9,623 nt of DNA from DAOMOP01 sp035444405 (GCA_035444405.1 DAOMOP010000162.1:1-9623); one strand, 5' to 3'; numbered from the stretch's first letter, positions 1 to 8,747 are shown. The notes: generated by a model not told the origin, from the letters alone. Translations and numbers: made by a program.

Positions 1-384
1 CTTGGCGCCGACCTCGCCGCCGGAGACCGGCGCGTCGAGGTATTCGCAGCCGAGGTCGTTGATGCGGCGCGCGAACTCCTTGGTCGCGATCGGGCTGATC
101 GAACTCATGTCGATGACGATCTTGCCGGCCGACAGGCCCTCGGCGACGCCGTTCGCAGCGAACAGGGCCTCTTCGACGTTGGGGGTGTCGGGCACCATCA
201 GGATGATGAACTCCGACTTCTCGGCGACCTCGCGCGCGCTCTCGCACGCGATCGCGCCGGCGTCGACCAGCTGGCGCGGCACCTTGCCGTGCGAGTAGGC
301 GTTGAGCGTGTGGCCGCCGTCGATGAGGTGCTTGGCCATCGGGGTGCCCATGATGCCCAGTCCGATGAATCCGATTTGTGCCAT
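1..384 (-). CDS. glxR: Tartronate semialdehyde reductase (2-hydroxy-3-oxopropionate reductase), N-terminal part, cut by window edge
   Basis: The first 128 codons are present; the 3' end lies beyond the left edge. The enzyme reduces tartronate semialdehyde to D-glycerate with NAD(P)H in the cytoplasm, the last step of the glycerate pathway from glyoxylate. The protein opens with a Rossmann nucleotide-binding loop, GLGIMG at residues 8-13. It continues with the beta-hydroxyacid dehydrogenase substrate motif DAPVSGGEVGAK at residues 117-128, where the window ends. The stretches MVPDTP (63-68) and DMSSISPI (92-99) are also typical of GlxR/GarR. The ATG is preceded by AAGGAG six bases upstream, and no other start fits the Rossmann fold. 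It lies 209 nt downstream of hyi in the same orientation, so it is probably in the gcl operon. GarR is the close alternative name; the linkage to gcl and hyi favours glxR. Confidence 0.93.
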   Translation of the reverse strand, partial: MAQIGFIGLGIMGTPMAKHLIDGGHTLNAYSHGKVPRQLVDAGAIACESAREVAEKSEFIILMVPDTPNVEEALFAANGVAEGLSAGKIVIDMSSISPIATKEFARRINDLGCEYLDAPVSGGEVGAK

Positions 385-593
385 TTTTGTCTCCTTGTCG
401 TGGTGTCAGGGGTGTTCGAGAGAAAGAGGAGGGTGCCGGGAGTGTTGCGTTTCCCGTCCGGCACCCGCCGTCAAAAGCTTCAGGTACGTCATGCCGCACG
501 ATCCCGACGTCGCGGTCGGGCGGCGGCGGTGCTGCCTTGCTTCACTTTAGACGCCGGTGCGCACGATGGCCTGCGAATCGACGCCGTCTCGCA
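385..593 (-). other. hyi-glxR intergenic region
   Basis: This 209-nt gap separates two genes of one operon, unusually long beside the 14 nt between gcl and hyi. It holds the glxR ribosome-binding site (391-396) and a strong inverted repeat (431-466). A second short dyad, CCCGAC/GTCGGG, lies at 503-508 and 515-520. On the minus strand a TTGACG hexamer occurs at 469-474, but no convincing -10 box follows at normal spacing. I see no convincing small gene. Confidence 0.6.
431..466 (-). repeat. Inverted repeat / RNA hairpin between hyi and glxR
   Basis: GGGTGCCGG at 431-439 is the perfect reverse complement of CCGGCACCC at 458-466, giving a 9-bp GC-rich stem around an 18-nt loop. Inside it, CGGGA (437-441) and TCCCG (452-456) could form a competing stem. 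No run of T follows in the direction of transcription, so it does not look like a classical terminator. It could be an mRNA stability or processing element or an operator; which one is not shown by the sequence. Confidence 0.5.
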
Positions 594-1388
594 TCAGGCC
601 GACGCGCGCGCCGAGGCGATGCGCTCGCGCCACGCCAGCCCCGCGCGCGTGTCGCCGGCCGGCTTGTACTCGCAGCCGATCCAGCCCTCATAGCCGCTGC
701 GGTCGATGAAGTCGAACAGAAAGGCGTAGTTGATCTCGCCGCTGCCCGGCTCGTGGCGCCCCGGGTTGTCGGCGAGCTGCATGTGCGCGATGCGCGGCAG
801 GTGCGCGGCAATCGTGTTGGCAAGCTCGCCTTCCATGCGCTGCGCATGGTAGATGTCATACTGGATGAAGAGGTTGTCCGAGCCGACCGCGTCCAGAATC
901 GCGGCCGCCTGCGCGGTGCGGGCGAGATAGAAGCCCGGGATGTCGAAGGTGTTGATCGGCTCGACGAGCAGGCGGATGCCGACCCCCGCGAGCTGGTCGG
1001 CGGCAAAGCGCAGGTTCGCGACGAAGGTCTCGAACACCTTGTCCGCGTCCACCCCGGCCGGCGCGATGCCGGCCAGGCAATTGACCTGCTTGCAGCCCAG
1101 CGTGGTCGCGTACTCGATCGCGCGGCCGACGCCGTCCTGGAACTCGCCGACGCGGTCAGGATGGCAGGCGATGCCACGCTCGCCGCCGGCCCAGTCGCCG
1201 GCGGGCAGGTTGTGCAGCACCTGCACGAGGCCGTGCTGGTCGAGTTTTTCGGCGAGCTGCGCGGCCGGCCACGCGTACGGGAACAGGTACTCGACGCCCT
1301 CGAAGCCGGTCTCGGCAGCGGCGGCGAAGCGGTCGAGGAAGTCGACCTCGTTGAACAGCATGGTCAGGTTTGCGGCGAATTTCGGCAT
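594..1388 (-). CDS. hyi: Hydroxypyruvate isomerase
   Basis: This 264-aa cytoplasmic TIM-barrel enzyme of the xylose isomerase-like/AP endonuclease 2 family interconverts hydroxypyruvate and tartronate semialdehyde. Length and sequence fit Hyi. The two catalytic glutamates fall at E143 (in LVEPIN) and E240 (in GCEYKP), the positions I recall for the E. coli enzyme. D178 (QYDIYH) and Q204 (HMQLAD) are probable metal-site residues. The start MPKFAANLTMLF is the usual family N-terminus. It has an AGGAGG ribosome-binding site 9 nt upstream that overlaps the gcl stop codon, so translation is probably coupled to gcl. In context it feeds the same tartronate semialdehyde pool as Gcl, which GlxR then reduces. 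Confidence 0.94.
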   Translation of the reverse strand: MPKFAANLTMLFNEVDFLDRFAAAAETGFEGVEYLFPYAWPAAQLAEKLDQHGLVQVLHNLPAGDWAGGERGIACHPDRVGEFQDGVGRAIEYATTLGCKQVNCLAGIAPAGVDADKVFETFVANLRFAADQLAGVGIRLLVEPINTFDIPGFYLARTAQAAAILDAVGSDNLFIQYDIYHAQRMEGELANTIAAHLPRIAHMQLADNPGRHEPGSGEINYAFLFDFIDRSGYEGWIGCEYKPAGDTRAGLAWRERIASARASA

Positions 1389-1397
1389 GTTTGGTTT

Positions 1398-1402
1398 CCT
1401 CC

Positions 1403-1404
<2 letters not shown>
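1398..1404 (-). promoter_or_regulatory. hyi ribosome-binding site overlapping the gcl stop
   Basis: On the minus strand the sequence GAGGAGG sits 9 nt before the hyi ATG and includes bases of the gcl TGA (1403-1405). Ribosomes ending gcl translation would be placed directly on the hyi start, which suggests coupled translation. Confidence 0.75.
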
Positions 1405-3178
<1,774 letters not shown>

Positions 3179-3200
3179 TGCTGTCTCCTCGAAAGGGGTG

Positions 3201-3278
3201 TCGATAGAATTTGTCGTTGGCGAGAGAATAGAGCGCGGTTTCTGCGGCGGGAATTGCAGCAGAATTCAGTTCTATCGA
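3201..3278. repeat. 9-bp perfect inverted repeat spanning the divergent region
   Basis: TCGATAGAA at 3201-3209 is the exact reverse complement of TTCTATCGA at 3270-3278, with 60 bp between them. One arm lies close to the gcl ribosome-binding site and the other near the regulator start. This suits paired binding sites for a regulator that bridges the two promoters. Function is inferred. Confidence 0.55.
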
Positions 3279-3293
3279 TATCTGGAGTATCGA
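3275..3293. promoter_or_regulatory. 19-bp palindromic operator candidate at the LysR gene start
   Basis: TCGATA (3275-3280), a 7-bp spacer TCTGGAG and TATCGA (3288-3293) form a perfect dyad that ends one base before the ATG. The spacer carries the GGAG ribosome-binding core. A protein bound here would block initiation of the regulator gene, consistent with autoregulation. The symmetric ATA-N7-TAT core is LysR-box-like in size but is not the textbook T-N11-A box. Confidence 0.5.
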
Positions 3294-4211
3294 ATGGACC
3301 GTTACGTCGAACTTCGCAGCTTCGTGCTGGTGGCCGAGAAGGGCAGCTTTGCGGCCGCGGCGCACGTCGAGGGCGTCACACCGGTGGTGATGGGGCGGCG
3401 GCTCGACGCGCTCGAGCAGCGTCTCGGCGTCAAGCTGATGCACCGCTCGACGCGCGGCCTGTCGCTGACCGACCTCGGCGAGCAGTTCGTCGAACGCGCG
3501 CGCGCGCTGCTGCGCGAGTTCGACGAGGTCGAGGCGAGCATCACCGCCGGGCGCACGACGGTGCGCGGCCACCTGGTGGTGTCGGCGCCGGCCGCGTTCG
3601 GGCGCCGCCACGTCGCGCCGCACGCGCCGGCGTTCCGCGAGCGCTTTCCGGACCTCAAGCTGTCGTTCAACCTCACCGACAGCGTCGTCGATCTGGTGCG
3701 CGAGGGCTACGACATGGCGATCCGCATCGGCGAGGTGACCGACCCGAACTATGTCGCGGTCAAGCTGTATCCGAACCGGCGGGTGGTGTGCGGCACGCCG
3801 GACTACTTCGGGCGCCACGGCGAGCCGCGCACGCTCGAGGCGCTCGCCGGGCACAACTGCCTCGCGTTCAATCTGCTCGGCGGCCAGCAGCGCGGCTGGA
3901 CCTTCTTGCGCGACGGCAAGCCGGTGGCGATCCGGGTGTCGGGAGATCTCGACTGCAACGACGGCGAGCTGCTGTTCGACTGGGTCAAGCGGGGACTGGG
4001 CATCGGCTGGCGCTCGACGTGGGAGATCCAGGCCGAGCTGAAGCGCGGCGAGCTCGTCACCGTGCTCGACGAGTTCGCGATTCCGGCCTATGACATCCAG
4101 GCGGTCTATCCGCAGCAGCGCTACCTGCCGGCCAAGGTGCGCTTCTTCATCGACTATCTGAAGGCGATCTACAACACGCCGGGTTATTGGGAGGGCATGG
4201 CCGCCGACTGA
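3294..4211 (+). CDS. LysR-type transcriptional regulator, divergent from gcl
   Basis: This 305-aa protein has normal LysR length. Residues 1-60 form the winged helix-turn-helix: LRSFVLVAEKGSFAAAA, then VMGRRLDALEQRLGVKLMHRS. The STRGLSLTDLGEQF stretch leads into the linker helix. From about residue 90 to 300 lies the periplasmic-binding-protein-like effector domain, with HLVVSAPAAFGRRHVAP and the DMAIRIGEVTD segment typical of the CrgA-like branch. The start MDRYVELRSFV is the family N-terminus and has GGAG six bases upstream; earlier in-frame starts would run across the divergent gcl. It is probably the regulator of gcl-hyi-glxR, with a small acid such as glyoxylate or an allantoin-derived metabolite as a plausible but unproven effector. 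Its 3' end overlaps the convergent cphA by 28 bp. Confidence 0.92.
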   Translation: MDRYVELRSFVLVAEKGSFAAAAHVEGVTPVVMGRRLDALEQRLGVKLMHRSTRGLSLTDLGEQFVERARALLREFDEVEASITAGRTTVRGHLVVSAPAAFGRRHVAPHAPAFRERFPDLKLSFNLTDSVVDLVREGYDMAIRIGEVTDPNYVAVKLYPNRRVVCGTPDYFGRHGEPRTLEALAGHNCLAFNLLGGQQRGWTFLRDGKPVAIRVSGDLDCNDGELLFDWVKRGLGIGWRSTWEIQAELKRGELVTVLDEFAIPAYDIQAVYPQQRYLPAKVRFFIDYLKAIYNTPGYWEGMAAD

Positions 4212-6808
4212 ACACCGACACCGGTCGGGCCTGTCGCGCGGCCCGCGGCAATGCGCCGGGTGATGTGCGCGAGCGCCTCCTCGACCTGGTCGATCAGGAT
4301 CAGGCACAGGTCGCCGGGTTCCACGAGCGCGAGGGCCGCGTCGATCGCGGCGAATTCGCCGCGGATCTCGTCGATGCGGGTCGTGCGCGGCGCCCCCGCG
4401 AGGCCTTCGCGCAGCAGCGCGACGACCTCGCCTTCGGCGCGTCCGCGCTGGCACGCATCCTCGTACAGGAGCACGGTATCGAAGGCGCGTCCGAGCTGGC
4501 GGGTCTGGTCGCGGATGTCCTCGTCGCGGCGGTCGCCGGCGGCGCTGATGACGACGCTGCGCCGGCGCGCCGGCAGGTTGTCGATCGCGGCGACGAGCGC
4601 CGCAATGGCGTCGGGATTGTGGCCGTAGTCGGCGATCAGCGTCGCGCCACGATATTCGAAGCGGTTGAAGCGGCCCGGTGCCGAGGCGGTGTCATTCACG
4701 AAGCCGGAAAAGCCTGCGTGTATCGTGTCCCAGTCGAGCCCCAGCGCCCACACGGCGCCGAGCGCGGCCATCGCGTTCTCGACCTGGAAGCCGATCCTGC
4801 CGCCGTCGGTGATCGGGATGGCGGCGAGCGCGATGCGTGCTTCGCGCTCGCCGTGTGCGGCGACGAGCGCATCGCCGTCGCGAAACACCACGCGCTGACC
4901 CTGTGCGCGGTGGGCCGCCATCACCGGATGGTGCACGTCGCCGGCGAAGAGGATCACCGCTCCGGGTGAGGCGGTCGCCATGCGTGCGACCGCCGGGTCG
5001 GCGGCGTTCAATACCGCGTACCCGCCCGGAGCGATGTTCTGCACGATGACGCGCTTGACCACCGCGAGGTCCTCGACGGTGGTGATGAAGTTGAGGCCGA
5101 GGTGGTCGCCGACGCCGAGATTGGTGACGACCGCGACGTCGCAGAGGTCGAAGCCGAGCCCTTCGCGCAGAATGCCGCCGCGCGCCGTCTCGAGCACCGC
5201 CGCGTCCACGTCCGGGTGGGCGAGCACGTTGCGGGCGCTTTTCGGCCCGCTGCAGTCGCCGCTGTCGATGCGCCGGCCGGCGACAAATACGCCGTCGGTG
5301 CCGGTCATGCCGACGCGGTGGCCGTGCGCGGCGAGCGTGTGCGCGATCAGCCGCACCGTCGTCGTCTTGCCGTTCGTGCCGGTCACCGCGACGACCGGGA
5401 TGCGGCCGTTGTCGTGCGGGCCGAACAGGGTCGCGACGATCGCCTCGCCGACCGGCCGGCCCTTGCCGTAGGAGGGGCTCAGGTGCATGCGCAGCCCCGG
5501 TGCGGCATTGACCTCGACGATGCCGCCGCCCTGTTCCTCGAGCGGGCGCAGCACGCTGTCGCACACGACATCGACGCCGCAGATGTCCAGGCCGATCATG
5601 CGTGCGGCCGTGATCGCGCTGGCGGCCACGCGGGGGTGGACGTCGTCGGTGACATCGGTCGCGGTGCCGCCGGTCGACAGGTTGGCGTTGTTGCGCAGCA
5701 CGACGCGCATGCCTTTGGGCGGAACCGATTCGGCCGTCAGGCCCTGCACCGCCAGGCGTGCGTGGACGATCTCGTCGAAGCGCATCTTGGTCAGCGAGGT
5801 CGCGTGCCCGTCGCTGCGGCGCGGATCGGCATTCACGATCTCGACCAGCTCGGCGACGCTATGCGCGCCGTCGCCGATCACGTGCGGCGGGTCGCGTCGG
5901 GCCGCCGCGACGAGCTGGTCGCCGACCACCAGCAGACGGAAGTCGTGGCCGGGAAGGTAGCGCTCGACGAGCACCTCGGTGCTGATCTCGGAAGCGGCGT
6001 GGAACGCGATCGCGAGGTGCTCGGGGGTGGCGATGTCGACGGTCACGCCCTTGCCCTGATTGCCGTCCAGCGGTTTGACGACCACCGGCCAGCCGTGCGC
6101 ATCGGCGGCCGCGAGCGCCTCGGCGGCGCTGTGTACCGGACGGCCCTCGGGTACCGGCACGCCGGCCGCGGCAAGCAGCTGCTTGGTGAGGTCCTTGTCC
6201 TGCGCGATCGACTCGGCGATTGCCGACGTCGAGTCGACCTCGGCCGCCTGGATGCGGCGCTGCCGGCTGCCCCAGCCGAACTGCACCAGGCTGCCATCGG
6301 TCAGGCGGCGGTACGGGATGCCGCGGGCGAGCGCGGCCGCGACGATGGCGCCGGTGCTGGGTCCCAGCCGGATGTCCTCGTCCAGCGCCTTCAGCCGGGC
6401 GAGCGCATCGTCCAGGTCGAACGGCAGGTCGGCACAGGCGGCAAGGCACAGCTGCTCGGCGAGCTCGAAGGCGAGGCGGCCGACCGCTTCCTCGGTGTAT
6501 TCGACGGCGACCTGATAGACGCCTTCGTCCAGCGTCGGCGTCGTGCGGCTGAAGGTCACCGGGCAGCCCGCCTGGGCCTGCAGTGCCCGCACGGCCGTCT
6601 CGAGCGCGTGCGCGAGCGAGACCGATTCGGCGTGGCCGGCCGGCTGCAGCGTGCCGATCTCGGGGAAGCGCTCGCGCAGCCGCTCCTCGAAACCGGGCAG
6701 CGCGTCGATCGCGCATTCCGTGCCCTCGCAGGCGACGATCGCCTCGATCGCGGTATTACGGCTCCACAGGTTCGGACCGCGCAGGGCCCGCAGACGTGTG
6801 ACTCGCAT
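4184..6808 (-). CDS. cphA: Cyanophycin synthetase, full-length with both ligase centres
   Basis: This 874-aa enzyme builds cyanophycin, a cytoplasmic nitrogen-storage polymer with a poly-aspartate backbone and arginine side chains, using ATP for each addition. Order: N-terminal domain (about 1-160), ATP-grasp domain (about 195-460), then Mur-ligase-like domains (about 470-850). In the ATP-grasp are the loop VVVKPLDGNQGKG (242-254), VERYLPGHD (281-289), and the metal ligands E432 and N434 in IVEVNAAPG. The Mur part has a perfect P-loop GTNGKTTT (477-484), ETARGGILR (540-548), GDHLG (567-571) and the C-terminal ADYGHNPDA (726-734) and DRRDED (759-764). The N-domain is divergent: HALET (67-71) replaces the HxxEH motif seen in its neighbour. 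ATG was chosen because AAGGAAG lies 8 nt upstream and MRVTRLRALRGPNLW is the family start. It is last in its operon, 74 nt after the paralogue. Confidence 0.94.
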   Translation of the reverse strand: MRVTRLRALRGPNLWSRNTAIEAIVACEGTECAIDALPGFEERLRERFPEIGTLQPAGHAESVSLAHALETAVRALQAQAGCPVTFSRTTPTLDEGVYQVAVEYTEEAVGRLAFELAEQLCLAACADLPFDLDDALARLKALDEDIRLGPSTGAIVAAALARGIPYRRLTDGSLVQFGWGSRQRRIQAAEVDSTSAIAESIAQDKDLTKQLLAAAGVPVPEGRPVHSAAEALAAADAHGWPVVVKPLDGNQGKGVTVDIATPEHLAIAFHAASEISTEVLVERYLPGHDFRLLVVGDQLVAAARRDPPHVIGDGAHSVAELVEIVNADPRRSDGHATSLTKMRFDEIVHARLAVQGLTAESVPPKGMRVVLRNNANLSTGGTATDVTDDVHPRVAASAITAARMIGLDICGVDVVCDSVLRPLEEQGGGIVEVNAAPGLRMHLSPSYGKGRPVGEAIVATLFGPHDNGRIPVVAVTGTNGKTTTVRLIAHTLAAHGHRVGMTGTDGVFVAGRRIDSGDCSGPKSARNVLAHPDVDAAVLETARGGILREGLGFDLCDVAVVTNLGVGDHLGLNFITTVEDLAVVKRVIVQNIAPGGYAVLNAADPAVARMATASPGAVILFAGDVHHPVMAAHRAQGQRVVFRDGDALVAAHGEREARIALAAIPITDGGRIGFQVENAMAALGAVWALGLDWDTIHAGFSGFVNDTASAPGRFNRFEYRGATLIADYGHNPDAIAALVAAIDNLPARRRSVVISAAGDRRDEDIRDQTRQLGRAFDTVLLYEDACQRGRAEGEVVALLREGLAGAPRTTRIDEIRGEFAAIDAALALVEPGDLCLILIDQVEEALAHITRRIAAGRATGPTGVGVQSAAMPSQ

Positions 6809-6882
6809 GACTGGTTCTTCCTTTGTGGTCCGCCGTGTGCGGCCGCGCGGGCTGCGCGCAGGATGCGGGGGTGGGCTGCAGT
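6809..6882 (-). other. Short gap between the two synthetase genes
   Basis: Seventy-four bases separate the shortened paralogue from cphA. The gap carries the cphA ribosome-binding site AAGGAAG at 6817-6823. It does not encode the C-terminal domain missing from the upstream gene. No terminator with a T-run is visible, so read-through is expected. Confidence 0.55.
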
Positions 6883-8661
6883 TCAGGCTGCGGCAATCGT
6901 GGTTGCTTCGAAGGTCTCGATCCCGGTCGCGATCAGTGCCGGCGCGATGCCGTGCGCCCACGCGGCGGCGACTGCCGCGAGCAGGCTCTCCAGCGGCGGC
7001 GCGGACTCGGGGTCGGCGAACATCGGTAGCGCATCGAGTGCGACCAGGCGGGTCTCGGCGGGGCCTTCACCGAGCGTGATGGCCCCGTCGCGCAGGCACA
7101 CCGTGCGCTCGCCGGCGGCCCGGTGCGCAGCGAGTGCCGGCGCGCTCGCATCGGTCGCGAACAGGATCACGCTGCCGTCGCACAGGGACGCCATGGCCGC
7201 GACACGCTCGTCGCACGCATTGAGCACGGCCACGCCATCGGGCAGGACGACGTCGACCTGCGTGCGCAGCACCGTGTAGGCCTGGTCGACGGTGGTCATG
7301 CCGTGCCGCTCGAGCTCGCGGTCGGGCTCGAGATCCATCACGACGCCGATCGTGCACCGATCGTAGGCGAGCCCTTCGGTGAGCAGCGTGAGCGCTCCGT
7401 TCTCGCACACCGCGGCGTCGATGCTGCGGTTGAGCAGCAGCTTGCGCGCGCCGCCGCGGTGCGCCGCATCGGCTGCCTCGACACGGCGCGCGTCGAGGTA
7501 GAGGCCGGCGCCACAGGCCAGCCCGACGTGGTGGCCGGCAAGGCGCAGCAGGTAGGCGACGAGCTGCGCGGTTGCGGTCGTGCCGCGCGTGCCGGCGACG
7601 CCGACGAGGGGCACGCGGCCGCGCTCGGCGGGGGCGAAAAGGTGGTCGACGATGGCACGGCCGACCGGGCGTGCCTGACCGCCGGCCGGCTGCAGGTGCA
7701 TGAGCAGATCGGGCTCCGCGGTGACACCGACGACGGCGCCGTGCTGCACTTCGAGCGGCTGGCCGAGCTCGTGTGCGACGACGTCGATCCCCGCGATGTC
7801 GAGCCCGACCACACGTGCGGCGAGCGTGGCGGCCGCGGCGACGTCCGCATGCACGGAGTCGGTGACGTCGGTCGCGAGCGGCGCGCACCGCGCCGCCGCG
7901 ACGACACGGCCGCCGACCACCAGGAGGCGGTGCGGTGCGCCGGCGACGCTGTCGTCGGCGACGGGCACCCCGGCGGCGGCGAGCAGGGCCATCGTGAGCG
8001 GCCCGTCCTGCGAGATGCCTTCGGCGATCGCGCTGGCGCGATCGGTGCGGCTGTTCCAGATGCGGCGCTGGCGGCAGCCGTGACCGAGCTGCACGAGATC
8101 GCCGGCGGCGAGCCGCAGCGTCGGGATCCCGCGAGCGGCGGCCGCTTCGACGATGCACGCGGCGCCCGCGCCGAGGCAGTGGCGCGCTACGAGGCCTTTC
8201 AGCATCGCGACCGCTGCCGCGACGTCGTAAGGCGTGTCCTCGATCGCTGCCATGAGGAGGTCGCGCGCCGCGAACAGTGCGGCGCGGGTGACCGTCTCGT
8301 GCCATGCGCGCACGACGACCTTGTAGACGCCGCGCGCCGAGGTCTCGCGCGCCCTGCCGAAGCCGCCTGGCATGCCGGCGAGATTCTGCAGCTCGAGCGT
8401 CACGTGCTCGAGGATGTGCGCAGGCCAGGTGCCTTCCTCGAGCCGGCGCACGAAGCCGCCACGCTCGCCGTAGCTGCAGCGGTGCTCGACCAGCGTGGGC
8501 AGCCACTTCGTCAGCCGTCCGGTGAAGCCGGGCAGACGGTTGGAGGGATAGTCCTCCAGCGCGCCGATGTCGACGACGGCTTCGATCACGGCCTGGTAGG
8601 TCCACATGTTCGGCCCGTCCAGGTGACGGGTTTCGACGATCTCGATGTCTTTGTTGTTCAC
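6883..8661 (-). CDS. Shortened cyanophycin synthetase paralogue: intact N-domain, ligase centres lost
   Basis: This 592-aa protein is clearly homologous to the downstream synthetase but lacks its ligase residues. The N-terminal domain (1-160) is well kept, with HRCSYGERGGF (60-70), HILEHVTLELQ (82-92, an HxxEH motif) and FGRARETSARGVY (101-113), as in cyanobacterial CphA1. The ATP-grasp has lost about 61 residues between V234 and R245, including the ATP-binding lysine loop, and about 74 between R258 and T264. Its metal ligands are changed (E to G312, N to T314). The Mur P-loop reads GTRGTTAT (357-364), with the lysine now T361. The protein stops near the end of the central Mur domain, lacking about 165 C-terminal residues. 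The start is GTG, with GAGGAAGA seven bases upstream and no suitable ATG. Ligase activity is very unlikely. A role as N-domain enzyme, structural partner or decaying gene are the options. Members of such pairs elsewhere are named cphA-prime. Confidence 0.88.
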   Translation of the reverse strand: MNNKDIEIVETRHLDGPNMWTYQAVIEAVVDIGALEDYPSNRLPGFTGRLTKWLPTLVEHRCSYGERGGFVRRLEEGTWPAHILEHVTLELQNLAGMPGGFGRARETSARGVYKVVVRAWHETVTRAALFAARDLLMAAIEDTPYDVAAAVAMLKGLVARHCLGAGAACIVEAAAARGIPTLRLAAGDLVQLGHGCRQRRIWNSRTDRASAIAEGISQDGPLTMALLAAAGVPVADDSVAGAPHRLLVVGGRVVAAARCAPLATDVTDSVHADVAAAATLAARVVGLDIAGIDVVAHELGQPLEVQHGAVVGVTAEPDLLMHLQPAGGQARPVGRAIVDHLFAPAERGRVPLVGVAGTRGTTATAQLVAYLLRLAGHHVGLACGAGLYLDARRVEAADAAHRGGARKLLLNRSIDAAVCENGALTLLTEGLAYDRCTIGVVMDLEPDRELERHGMTTVDQAYTVLRTQVDVVLPDGVAVLNACDERVAAMASLCDGSVILFATDASAPALAAHRAAGERTVCLRDGAITLGEGPAETRLVALDALPMFADPESAPPLESLLAAVAAAWAHGIAPALIATGIETFEATTIAAA

Positions 8662-8747
8662 GATCGGGTCTTCCTCAGCGCGGGAGGCATCGGAAAGCGG
8701 GGGCGGGTGTCGGAGGCGGCGGGACGGGTCATCGCGGGGCGGCGCGG
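8662..8747 (-). other. Gap between DUF1854 gene and shortened synthetase paralogue
   Basis: Eighty-six G-rich bases, holding the ribosome-binding site of the downstream gene. I see no clear promoter, terminator or small reading frame here, which fits co-transcription with the flanking genes. Confidence 0.5.
8669..8676 (-). promoter_or_regulatory. Ribosome-binding site fixing a GTG start
   Basis: On the minus strand GAGGAAGA lies seven bases before GTG at 8659-8661. The next in-frame ATG upstream is far out, and the one downstream would remove the first conserved part of the domain. This site therefore decides the start of the shortened synthetase paralogue and shows that its translation signal is kept. 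Confidence 0.7.

Larger units (their letters stand above)
3179..3293. promoter_or_regulatory. Divergent control region between gcl and the LysR gene
   Basis: This 115-nt gap holds the start signals for both directions. It is less GC-rich than its surroundings and contains several TCGATA/TATCGA half-sites, at 3201-3206, 3273-3278, 3275-3280 and 3288-3293. Towards gcl, TATTCT (plus-strand 3225-3230) is a possible -10 box, but only a weak -35 stands upstream, as is common for LysR-activated promoters. The layout is the classical one in which a LysR protein controls its own gene and the divergent operon. The promoter call is inference. Confidence 0.65.

Noticed and set aside
3275..3293. A textbook LysR T-N11-A box at the centre of the 19-bp dyad
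   Set aside because: The symmetric positions read A-N11-T, not T-N11-A, around the dyad centre. The site is reported only as an operator candidate.
3305..3349. Possible unusual loss of the catalytic glutamate in Gcl (V51) as a defect
   Set aside because: Valine at this position is the normal, known feature of glyoxylate carboligase and so supports the assignment. The residue is encoded near 3026-3028, not in this LysR stretch, where I first looked for it.
4215..4228. CCGAC/GTCGG hairpin just after the LysR gene as a terminator
   Set aside because: The stem is only 5 bp, no T-run follows on either strand, and the bases are part of the cphA coding sequence.
5102..7279. Long plus-strand open frame opposite the two synthetase genes
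   Set aside because: It lies antisense to well-conserved ATP-grasp and Mur-ligase motifs, spans two genes and their gap, and has no recognisable domain; a third-position GC artefact.
6883..8661. Calling the shortened synthetase a frameshifted pseudogene or a sequencing error
   Set aside because: Both internal losses are in frame with aligned flanks, several separate motif residues are substituted, and a proper GTG start with ribosome-binding site is kept. An assembly error would not explain this pattern.
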